From positions 124,001 to 188,000 of the forward strand of contig NZ_NESD01000002.1 in the NCBI RefSeq assembly GCF_003063545.1: DNA of 64,000 bases, given 5' to 3'. Source of the DNA: Limnohabitans sp. Jir61 (GTDB taxonomy: Bacteria > Pseudomonadota > Gammaproteobacteria > Burkholderiales > Burkholderiaceae_C). This document shows, piece after piece, positions 57,805 through 64,000 of this stretch. The stretch's first letter is position 1. Each line of letters begins with the position of its first letter. A program made the translations under genes and the position numbers. Under the pieces are notes generated by a model. It saw only the letters and a program-made list of their open reading frames with translations, did not search any database and was not told the DNA's origin.

Positions 57805-57881
57805 TGGTGCGGCTGGCAGGAATCGAACCCACGACCCCTTGGTTCGTAGCCAAGTACTCTATCCAGCTGAGCTACAGCCGC
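57805..57881 (-). tRNA. tRNA-Arg (anticodon ACG)
   Basis: On the minus strand GCGGCTG pairs with CAGCCGC, the D- and T-arms are normal, the anticodon in TTGGCTACGAACCAA is ACG (read as ICG after modification), and CCA is encoded at 57805-57807. Confidence 0.95.
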
Positions 57882-57998
57882 TCTGGAAAACCGAAAGTAT
57901 ATCACAGATATTTGCTAGTACCAGACGGTACTTTGGCCAAAGAATTTTGGTCCGCAAAGTTTTATGACTGGTTGGGCTATGTCTGGACTTTGCAAATA

Positions 57999-59090
57999 TC
58001 AGTCAGCAAACGGGTAATCCGTATAGCCTTTTTCAGCGCCACCATAGAAGGTCGCTCTATCGTATGGGGTCAATGGCAAGTCGTGCTCAAAGCGCTTTGG
58101 TAAATCTGGATTGGAAATAAAAATGCGACCAAAGGCAACTGCATCCGCTTCTGCGTGCTCAACAGCTGCGGTTGCGTTGTCTTTGTTAAAACCTCCAGCC
58201 AAAACGACTTTACCTTTGAATAATTTTCTAAACAGCTTGCCAGTACTGGGGGCATCTTCGGCAATTTGATCGTTTCCTCCAGCTGAAGTTGCACGCGGCT
58301 CAATCAAATGCAAATATGAAAGATTCAATGGATTGAGCTTTTCAATCAAGTAAGAGAACAACTTGATCGGATCAGAATCTTTCATGTCATTGAATTCACC
58401 ATAGGGCGAAAGACGGATGCCCACTCTGCCGCTACCCCAAACTGGAATGATGTCATTCAAAATCTCAAGCACCAATTTGCATCTGTTCTCAATCGAGCCG
58501 CCATAGGCATCCGTGCGTTGGTTGCTACCATCTTGCAAAAATTGATCAAGCAAGTAACCATTCGCAGCATGCAGCTCAACTCCATCAAAACCTGCCAACT
58601 TCGCTTGTGTCGCGGCGTGGACATACGACTTTTTGAGCGCCTCTATCTCTGAAAGTGAAATCTCTCTTGGAGTTTCATAGTCTTCCAAAGCCCACGAAGC
58701 CATATAGACCTTACCAGTTGGCTTGATTGCAGATGGCGCCCCAGGCAATCCATCCTTGGGATGATGCGATGAATGTGAAATACGTCCCACATGCCATAAC
58801 TGAAGAAAAATGACGCCACCTGCAGCGTGTACTGAGTCAGTGATTTTTTTCCAAGCATCACGTTGCGCATCGCTATAGATACCAGGCGTCGCTGGATAGC
58901 CTTTGCCGTGCTCGGAGATTTGGCTTGCCTCTGTGATGATCAAACCTGCAGAGGCCCGTTGCGAGTAATACTGTGCAGCCAACTCACCAGGGACACCATC
59001 ATTTCCAGCGCGCATGCGGGTAAGCGGGGCCATAAAGATGCGATTTTTTACCTTGACATCACCAAAGGTTTCTGAGGTCATCAACGACAT
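57999..59090 (-). CDS. Old Yellow Enzyme family alkene reductase
   Basis: A 363-residue NADH:flavin oxidoreductase of the OYE/NemA group, which reduces activated double bonds. Visible are MAPLTRMRAG, LWHVGRISH, ELHAANGYLLDQFLQDG (HAAN-type substrate His/Asn), NQRTDAYGGSIENR and the C-terminal FGRIFISNPDLPKRF. The base composition is clearly A/T richer than the core genes to the left and resembles the island to the right, suggesting recent acquisition. Substrate unknown. Confidence 0.9.
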   Translation of the reverse strand: MSLMTSETFGDVKVKNRIFMAPLTRMRAGNDGVPGELAAQYYSQRASAGLIITEASQISEHGKGYPATPGIYSDAQRDAWKKITDSVHAAGGVIFLQLWHVGRISHSSHHPKDGLPGAPSAIKPTGKVYMASWALEDYETPREISLSEIEALKKSYVHAATQAKLAGFDGVELHAANGYLLDQFLQDGSNQRTDAYGGSIENRCKLVLEILNDIIPVWGSGRVGIRLSPYGEFNDMKDSDPIKLFSYLIEKLNPLNLSYLHLIEPRATSAGGNDQIAEDAPSTGKLFRKLFKGKVVLAGGFNKDNATAAVEHAEADAVAFGRIFISNPDLPKRFEHDLPLTPYDRATFYGGAEKGYTDYPFAD

Positions 59091-59163
59091 TGTTTTTCCT
59101 ATTCGATTGCTCTAACGACAAGTTAGTTACTGCACGTTAACACCATCGAAATAAACCCAAATG

Positions 59164-59198
59164 AAAAAAGCTCTTGTCATTTCTGACAAGAGCTTTTC
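59164..59198 (-). terminator. Terminator downstream of the tRNA fragment
   Basis: GCTCTTGTCA and TGACAAGAGC form a 10-base stem around TTTC. On the minus strand a T-run follows. It matches the expected terminator of an ancestral tRNA gene that once ended here. Confidence 0.75.
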
Positions 59199-59203
59199 AT
59201 AGT

Positions 59204-59448
59204 TGGTAGGGCGTGACAGACTTGAACTGTCGACCAAAGGATTCAGGTTTGTGTAGCTTTCACTACTCCCTGGACTATGCCTTCACCATGGCTTGCGCTT
59301 TAGGTGGACGCCGTCTAGTCTCTACACGTTCAAAGTGCTTTCGCACTTAGCTTCGCTCGGCATTGGCATATCTTGCGACTTAGCTTTCACCGAATTTGAC
59401 GTCATTCACACGAGCAGTTTCCCAATCTCGGTGCACAAATTTTATGAG
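59204..59448 (-). pseudogene. tRNA-Ile(CAU)-type gene fragment: 3' half with intron, 5' half missing
   Basis: Minus strand. The 3' exon (59204-59243) is 40 nt with anticodon-loop end, TCCTT stem strand, T-arm GACAG/CTGTC with TTCAAGT, acceptor ACGCCCT, A and CCA, matching a tRNA. Next to the intron the 5' exon is only CTCAT (59444-59448). The expected anticodon stem (AAGGA) and the D-arm and acceptor AGGGCGT were not found on the upstream side. CTCAT with AATCC fits tRNA-Ile(CAU), whose Azoarcus form carries the same kind of intron. It is the presumed left border of the island. Confidence 0.75.
59244..59443 (-). ncRNA. Group I intron, Azoarcus tRNA-Ile type (IC3-like), 200 nt
   Basis: Self-splicing-type RNA; no open frame. 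Remembered alignment to the Azoarcus intron is strong, with matching segments GAAGGCATAGTCCAGGGAG and GTGTAGAGACTAGACGGC. Compensatory pairs support folding: P3 GACGTC with GGCGTC (Azoarcus GGTGTC with GGCACC), P7 GACTA with TAGTC, P8 CACC with GGTG, P9 GTAG and CTAC around GAAA. P1 pairs CAT of the exon with GTG, with U-G at the 5' splice site. The terminal G is at 59244. Active splicing is unlikely to make a tRNA here because the 5' half is lost. Confidence 0.85.
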
Positions 59449-59687
59449 ACGATTAACTAAAAATAAACCTAGTGTTTATGCGGCTTAGCGGGCTATTTGC
59501 AAGACTGTAGAAGCAACTGTAGAAGTAAGTAGCATTTTACGTAAAACTAGCACTGCTAAAGAACAGCTATCTTGAGTGACTATTTTAGCTATACAAGACA
59601 CGTCATGGATACATGTTTACGCAATGCATAGCGTCAGTTCATCAACATTGCTCTTTTGAATCGTTTGACTGGATTTCAGCGTTAGCT
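59449..59687. other. Island border without a recognised gene
   Basis: 239 bases, A/T-rich, between the truncated tRNA and the first small gene. I saw no open frame with a ribosome site, no tRNA-like fold and no clear repeat. It starts directly at the breakpoint next to CTCAT. An attachment-site flank or the integrase binding region could be here, but no direct evidence was seen. Confidence 0.5.
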
Positions 59688-59846
59688 TCATGCAGGTTGC
59701 GTAGACATCTTTGTTAAGCGTTGCTGCGTCTGCTGCAACCTTAACCGCAACGCCGCTTCCTTAGCTCGTTTTTGTGCAGCCTTTGCTTGCTGTTTTATTG
59801 CATCTACATGCTGCTGCCCAACATCCACAAACTCAAATGCTCTCAT
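59688..59846 (-). CDS. Small coiled-coil hypothetical protein in the island
   Basis: A 52-residue protein (start MRAFEFVDVGQQHVDAIK), rich in Ala, Gln, Lys and Arg, probably a single helix or short coiled coil. The ATG at 59846 follows AGAGAGG at good spacing, supporting a real gene. No family recognised. It is downstream of the DUF6641-like gene in the same direction, separated by a weak hairpin. Confidence 0.5.
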   Translation of the reverse strand: MRAFEFVDVGQQHVDAIKQQAKAAQKRAKEAALRLRLQQTQQRLTKMSTQPA

Positions 59847-59874
59847 TTCAGTACCTCTCTAAAAAAGTATTTAT

Positions 59875-59903
59875 GGGTGTGCTGGCGCTTGGCAAACACA
59901 CCC
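59875..59903 (-). terminator. Weak hairpin between two island genes
   Basis: GGGTGTG (59875-59881) pairs with CACACCC (59897-59903). On the minus strand a T-rich stretch occurs a few bases later. It could be a partial terminator between the DUF6641-like gene and the 52-codon gene. Confidence 0.3.
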
Positions 59904-59909
59904 TTTCGC

Positions 59910-60347
59910 TTACTTTAGAAAGCCACTCCGCAGCTGACCTGAAACAGCTTCAATCTGGCTGTCTAACTCACCCGCGAGTACTGCTACGTTTACCGCTTCC
60001 AAAGCTTCAATAAGCGCATCAGGATTAGCAACTTCAATAGCAGTCTTGCCTTTTGCAAGTTCAATAACCTTTGCGCCGTAACGGATAGCAATACAGCACT
60101 TGCCATTTTCTGCAACAAACCACCAAGGCTTAATGCGCTTAGGCACTGTTACAACAACACGCTCACCGCCTGTATTTGTAACTGTCTTGTTTTTAGTTGG
60201 CGCATAACTTTCGCCGCGGCTTTGTGCATGTGCCAGCTGGATTTGTTCGAACACCTTACTGCTTAGCTTATTGCGGCGCTGCACAACAGGTGACTGATTT
60301 GTAGGTTTTTTAGCTGCTACAAGCTTTAACGATGCAAGTGTTGCCAT
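59910..60347 (-). CDS. DUF6641-like hypothetical protein
   Basis: A 145-residue, basic protein. The ATG at 60347 follows AAGGAG at 8 bases, a strong start. The sequence resembles a family I know as DUF6641 in betaproteobacterial mobile regions: PVVQRRNKLSSKVFEQIQLA, PKRIKPWWFVAENGKCCIAI, RYGAKVIELAKGKTAIEV and the C-terminal AVSGQLRSGF. The function is unknown. Divergent from the HUH-type gene, with 134 bases of promoter region between. Confidence 0.65.
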   Translation of the reverse strand: MATLASLKLVAAKKPTNQSPVVQRRNKLSSKVFEQIQLAHAQSRGESYAPTKNKTVTNTGGERVVVTVPKRIKPWWFVAENGKCCIAIRYGAKVIELAKGKTAIEVANPDALIEALEAVNVAVLAGELDSQIEAVSGQLRSGFLK

Positions 60348-60481
60348 AGTCTTTCTCCTTTTTTTAACTGGGCAACACAACTTTATTTTCGGTGCTTGTA
60401 AATGGACAACCCCTATCTAGCCTTTGAACAGAAAAGAACCAGTCTTTTCACAAATAAATATCAGTGCAGATAAATATTTGC

Positions 60482-61006
60482 ATGAACAAGCGAGAACTAA
60501 TAAAGGCACAGCAGCAGCTTTACGGACAGTTTGCAAGTCATTGCACATACGGAATGACACTTCAAACAACTTTAAGAACACGTAATGCAAACGCAACAAA
60601 AATGACCGAACTGGTCAGCATTGCAAACGATGTAATGTGCGACTTTAGAAAAAAACTTAACTGGCTACTTACAGGCAACGGACACAAACGAAATCCCAAA
60701 TACCTTCCTATTCTTATCGTTTCACTCGAAGGCACTACAAATACATACGACCACAATCGAACGCTTCACTATCACATTGCATTCGGAAACATTGATACAA
60801 AAAGGCTAGACGTAGATTTCCTAGAAAAACTCTCAAAACTTTGGATAGAAACAGGCATAGGCACAGACGATATAAAAATCCACCCCCTAACAAGTGGTCG
60901 CGAACACGGTTGGGGTACTTACATTAGCAAAGAGGCATGGAAAGGCAACATGGACTGCATAGATTTAGAAAATACACAAATACCAAAACACTTGCTGGCA
61001 AGTTGA
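60482..61006 (+). CDS. Small HUH-endonuclease-like (Rep-type) protein
   Basis: A 174-residue protein with the three motifs of a single-tyrosine HUH enzyme: hydrophobic motif I LPILIVSLEG (75-84), motif II HYH (96-98) in TLHYHIAFGN, and motif III YISK (Tyr147, Lys150) in GWGTYISKE. This is the layout of rolling-circle replication initiators and of phage Gp2-like replication proteins. There is no helicase domain. The ATG at 60482 has a weak ribosome site; an upstream GTG at 60464 is possible. Base composition is A/T rich. The function is inferred from motifs only. Confidence 0.55.
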   Translation: MNKRELIKAQQQLYGQFASHCTYGMTLQTTLRTRNANATKMTELVSIANDVMCDFRKKLNWLLTGNGHKRNPKYLPILIVSLEGTTNTYDHNRTLHYHIAFGNIDTKRLDVDFLEKLSKLWIETGIGTDDIKIHPLTSGREHGWGTYISKEAWKGNMDCIDLENTQIPKHLLAS

Positions 61007-61039
61007 CCAAGCGTTACTTGTCTTAAGGCTTTTGTCTAG

Positions 61040-61148
61040 GTTACTAGCAGATGGCTAGTTATATGAGCACGACTATGAAACCGACACATTCAACAAAGAC
61101 ACAGCAAGAAACATAGAGCTACACATTGAGACTTAGACAGGAGACGAG
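61040..61148. other. Possible remnant sequence and inverted repeat downstream of the HUH-like gene
   Basis: An inverted repeat ACTAGC/GCTAGT at about 61043-61059 precedes a 24-codon stretch without start codon (from 61061, ending TAG) rich in charged residues (EHDYETDTFNKDT). It might be a decayed C-terminal end of a gene; equally it may be non-coding. It separates the HUH-like gene from the convergent 405-residue gene. Confidence 0.25.
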
Positions 61149-62366
61149 CTACTTGACTTTAGTTAACTTTGAGTTGGCACGTTGTTTTTCAAAACGCTTT
61201 GCTTCAGCAGCGTCTTTCTTTGCGCGAGCATCTTCCTTCTTCTTCTTTGCTACCGCTTTTTCTTCGTTCTTGCGCACCTTCTCTTGATACGCAACAATCC
61301 CTTTTTTGATATTTCCAGAAACAGCAAAGTCTTTATCAGCAAACCAACCTGAAACCTTCTTGTCTTTTGCGGTATCGCCGACCCATTTCAGGACATAGTT
61401 TTCGATAGCAGTCGTTGATGGCACATGACAATAAAGCTCCAGTTGGTCCATAGTTCCGCTTCGAGCAAGGACAAGGCCATACTCTCCGAAGATGTCATTT
61501 TTAAAGCTAGCCGTTTGACCACTACTCAACTGAACTACAAATGGTTTGAGTTTGCCTAGAGCTTGTATGGAAGCGTATTCTTCGGATTGCTTTACGTACT
61601 TCGGAACAAGTTTCCCAGCATCAGCAGCGATTACTGTCGCATATGCCTTTCGTATCTTTTCCATTCCGCCAAGTTCGGTTATGAAGCTCTCAAAGTCAGC
61701 TTGCAAGACGTCATAGCTATCGGCAATAAGAAAGGTCCGAGAGTAAAGGTGAAAAGTTTTTTCGGATACCCCTTTAAACACCATTTTTAACAGCAGTGTG
61801 GGTCGCGGTAAGTCATCGTGCGTTTTGATTTTGAAAACATTCCATAAAGCACTTCGCATCTTTTCGAATGTTTCTTCAGCGAACTCACATTTATTAATAG
61901 ACCTATAGACGCCGTAGGCTTCGCTAAGGTGCTTCATTTGCAATCTTCGACTCGCTAGCTCAACACGATTGACCTCATGTCTAAGCTTTTCCAGTGCAGC
62001 AAGTTGCTCTAATATTTCAGCTGTTTCATGCAGTTTTTGCTGTGTATAGCTGCTTTCGAAAGAAATATGCGGGTACTTGGCAACTAGCTCTTTAAGGGTA
62101 ACTATTGGCTTGCCCTGTTTCTTTCTTAGCGTCAAATACGCCTTGTCAGCTTCCTTAATCGCAATGGCCTTATCCTTTTTTGCTTTTGCTTCAGCAGCCA
62201 ATCGTTTCGGTGTATTTTCATACCCAGACTTTTTGCTCTTAAATAACGTCTCGCGAGATGGCGGTTTTCTGATTGCCTTTACAGCTTCAGGGTAGGCATC
62301 AAGAAATGCATCAACCTCAGCCCATATTTGTTTGTCGGTCGGCATTTTGAACTTAGCAGTAGCCAT
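61149..62366 (-). CDS. Unrecognised 405-residue protein downstream of hsdR
   Basis: No family recognised. The N-terminus (about 1-90) is Lys-rich and helical; 100-160 looks like a coiled coil with regular Glu/Lys/Leu spacing. The middle (about 175-330) is more hydrophobic and globular (PTLLLKMVFKGVSEKTFHLY, LADSYDVLQADFESFITELGG, LVLARSGTMDQLELYCHVPS). The C-terminal 60 residues are extremely charged (KEDARAKKDAAEAKRFEKQR). It is 42 bases downstream of hsdR, the same strand, so it may be an accessory gene of this restriction or defence unit. No transmembrane segment or signal peptide seen. Confidence 0.6.
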   Translation of the reverse strand: MATAKFKMPTDKQIWAEVDAFLDAYPEAVKAIRKPPSRETLFKSKKSGYENTPKRLAAEAKAKKDKAIAIKEADKAYLTLRKKQGKPIVTLKELVAKYPHISFESSYTQQKLHETAEILEQLAALEKLRHEVNRVELASRRLQMKHLSEAYGVYRSINKCEFAEETFEKMRSALWNVFKIKTHDDLPRPTLLLKMVFKGVSEKTFHLYSRTFLIADSYDVLQADFESFITELGGMEKIRKAYATVIAADAGKLVPKYVKQSEEYASIQALGKLKPFVVQLSSGQTASFKNDIFGEYGLVLARSGTMDQLELYCHVPSTTAIENYVLKWVGDTAKDKKVSGWFADKDFAVSGNIKKGIVAYQEKVRKNEEKAVAKKKKEDARAKKDAAEAKRFEKQRANSKLTKVK

Positions 62367-62408
62367 ATTTCCCTTGATTTCAGTTTGTTACTTCAAGTAA
62401 TAAACAGC

Positions 62409-64000
62409 CTACACAGACTGTGCCCAATCTTCACCCAGCGCCTGAACTTGCTGCAAGACTAGTTCGACAGCGGCATCTTGTTGGTCGGGTGGGTACTTGT
62501 ACTTGCGCAGAATACGCCTAACCATCAATCGTAGGCTTGCACGAACACTTTCACGCTCAGACCAGTCAACCTTTAAGTTTTGACGCAGATTCTCTGTTAG
62601 CTCATGCGCAATCTTCTTCAAAATCTCATCGTTCAGTTCGCGAACAGCAGATTCGTTGTTTGCAAGTGCGTCATAAAACTTAACTTCATCATCAGTCAGT
62701 CCAAGTTGTTCACCGCGTCCGCTAGCTTCGCGGAACTTTTTAGCCATCTCGATAAGCTCTTCCATGACTTGCGCTGTTTCGATTGCACGGTTTTGGTAAC
62801 GCTGAATGACGCTGGTTAACAAGTCGCTGAACTTCTTTTCTTGCACAACGTTACTTTTGAAGCGACTTTTGATTTCGCCGTGAAGCAAGCGTTCAAGCAG
62901 CTCAACTGCCAAGTTACGCTCAGGTAGGTTTCGTACTTGAGCTAAGAACTCATCATCAAGTAGCCCAATGTTTGGTTTCTCAAGGCCAACAGCATCAAAG
63001 ATATCTACAACGCTATCGGAAACAACTGCTGAGCTAATGATTTGACGGATAGCTAGGTCACGTTGCTCGTCTGTCTTGCGCTGCGCCGTTAAATCACGCT
63101 TAGTCAGCAACACCTTGATGCCTTGCATGAACGCCACTTCTTCGCGTACTTGTTTCGCTTCATCCAATGTGCAGCAAAGGGTAAATGCCTTGCTCATAGC
63201 TACTGCCGTGTCAGCAAAGCGTTTCTTGCCATCCTTAACGCCTAGGACATGGTTGGCTGCACCTGCAAGTGCTTTGTGACCAGCAGTCATAAAGTTGCTG
63301 TAGTCGAAGCCATGCAGCATTCCACGAAGAATATCGAGCTTCTCAGCTAGTACGCTGTAGGCCTCTTGTGCATCGACTTTGATTTGTCCACGGCCTTTGC
63401 TGCCTGTGTACTCTTTCATGGCAGCTTTAAGCTCGTTACCAATGCCGATGTAGTCAACTACTAAGCCGCCCTGCTTGTCCTTAAACACGCGATTAACACG
63501 CGCAATCGCTTGCATTAGGTTATGGCCTTTCATGGGCTTGTCGACGTACAGCGTATGCACGCAGGGAGCGTCAAAGCCTGTTAGCCACATGTCCCTAACA
63601 ATAACCAGCTTCAGCTCATCGTTGGGGTCTTTAAATCGTTTCTCAAGACGCTTCTTAGTCTTGCCATCGTAAATGTGCGGTCGAAGCAAGGCTTTATCAC
63701 TTGCGCTGCCAGTCATCACAACTTTGATTGCGCCTTTTTCGGGGTCTTCGCTGTGCCAATCAGGACGTAGTTTGACAATCTCGTTATACAAGTGGACGCA
63801 GATTTCACGGCTCATAGCAACAACCATTGCCTTACCAGCCATTGCCTTATTACGTTCTTCAAAGTGCAGCACTAAGTCAGCAGCAACTTGGGCAACACGT
63901 GGCGCTGCACCGACTACCTTTTCAAGTGCAGCCCACTTAGACTTCAGCTTTGCCTGTGCGCCTTCTTCTTCATCTTCTGCCAGCTCATCAACTTCAGCGT
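62409..64000 (-). CDS. hsdR: Type I restriction enzyme HsdR subunit (5' end outside window)
   Basis: The translocating, cleaving subunit of a type I restriction-modification complex. 529 residues of the C-terminal part are visible; the frame is open to the window edge. The second helicase half is present ([55 protein letters not shown] as motif VI). The HsdR C-terminal domain follows, ending [12 protein letters not shown]. The nuclease and first helicase motifs, hsdM and hsdS should lie to the right. Composition is A/T richer than the core. Confidence 0.93.
   Translation of the reverse strand, partial: AEVDELAEDEEEGAQAKLKSKWAALEKVVGAAPRVAQVAADLVLHFEERNKAMAGKAMVVAMSREICVHLYNEIVKLRPDWHSEDPEKGAIKVVMTGSASDKALLRPHIYDGKTKKRLEKRFKDPNDELKLVIVRDMWLTGFDAPCVHTLYVDKPMKGHNLMQAIARVNRVFKDKQGGLVVDYIGIGNELKAAMKEYTGSKGRGQIKVDAQEAYSVLAEKLDILRGMLHGFDYSNFMTAGHKALAGAANHVLGVKDGKKRFADTAVAMSKAFTLCCTLDEAKQVREEVAFMQGIKVLLTKRDLTAQRKTDEQRDLAIRQIISSAVVSDSVVDIFDAVGLEKPNIGLLDDEFLAQVRNLPERNLAVELLERLLHGEIKSRFKSNVVQEKKFSDLLTSVIQRYQNRAIETAQVMEELIEMAKKFREASGRGEQLGLTDDEVKFYDALANNESAVRELNDEILKKIAHELTENLRQNLKVDWSERESVRASLRLMVRRILRKYKYPPDQQDAAVELVLQQVQALGEDWAQSV

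Noticed and set aside
59204-59460. Transfer-messenger RNA (ssrA), because a tRNA-like 3' end follows about 200 nt of structured RNA
   Set aside because: No tag-peptide frame ending in Ala-Ala or pseudoknot order was found, while the group I core elements and Azoarcus-like segments fit well.
61061-61134. Independent small gene after the HUH-like protein
   Set aside because: The 24-codon stretch has no start codon in frame and a stop directly upstream; kept only as a possible remnant.
59449-64000. Integrase or transposase gene for the island
   Set aside because: None of the frames here shows tyrosine- or serine-recombinase or DDE motifs; it is expected outside the window if present.

Overview
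The window looks like part of a chromosome of a betaproteobacterium of the order Burkholderiales, most likely family Comamonadaceae (a Limnohabitans/Rhodoferax-type relative is a guess). The basis is the gene order, for example mdh / GntR / sdhCDAB-sdhE-gltA, rpsP-rimM-trmD-rplS and purM divergent from AI-2E transporter-hda-HAD-pcnB-folK, together with a moderate GC content and a Bug-type solute receptor. No species name can be read from the sequence.

Positions 1 to about 57,900 are ordinary core genome. Left to right: a partial uvrD helicase; guaC with a structured leader; a TonB-dependent receptor coupled to an alpha/beta hydrolase; minCDE; small conserved genes and slyX; a DsbA-like isomerase; an RhlE-type RNA helicase with a long leader; orn; an M48 peptidase and rsgA; a CobD/CbiB-like protein and a Nudix CoA pyrophosphatase; the rpsP-rplS operon; a phosphate transporter pair; folK, pcnB, a HAD phosphatase, hda and an AI-2E-type permease; purM; a SirB1-like protein; murJ divergent from rpsT; DUF3579, argD, argF and a YkgJ protein; a flavin monooxygenase; a Bug receptor; trhP/yegQ. 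Then come two TCA-cycle blocks, acnB/CoA-ester lyase/mdh on the minus strand and gntR/sdhCDAB/sdhE/gltA on the plus strand. These are followed by small hypothetical genes, rdgC, a secreted Cys-repeat protein, tRNA-Ser, hemW, rdgB, rph, yicC-gmk-rpoZ-spoT, greB and tRNA-Arg.

From about 57,900 to the right end the DNA becomes visibly richer in A+T. An Old Yellow Enzyme gene is followed by a truncated tRNA gene: the 3' half of what looks like tRNA-Ile(CAU), still joined to a complete-looking 200-nt group I intron closely resembling the Azoarcus tRNA-Ile intron. No 5' half of the tRNA is present, so this looks like the left border of an integrated element. To its right lie a 52-codon gene, a DUF6641-like gene, a small protein with HUH-endonuclease motifs, an unrecognised 405-residue protein, and the 3' part of a type I restriction hsdR gene that runs off the window.

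The most notable items are the intron-bearing tRNA fragment at the island border, the HUH-like protein and unknown hsdR neighbour inside the island, the six-repeat cysteine protein at 48,668, and candidate leader or operator structures before guaC, argD, rdgC and between mdh and gntR.
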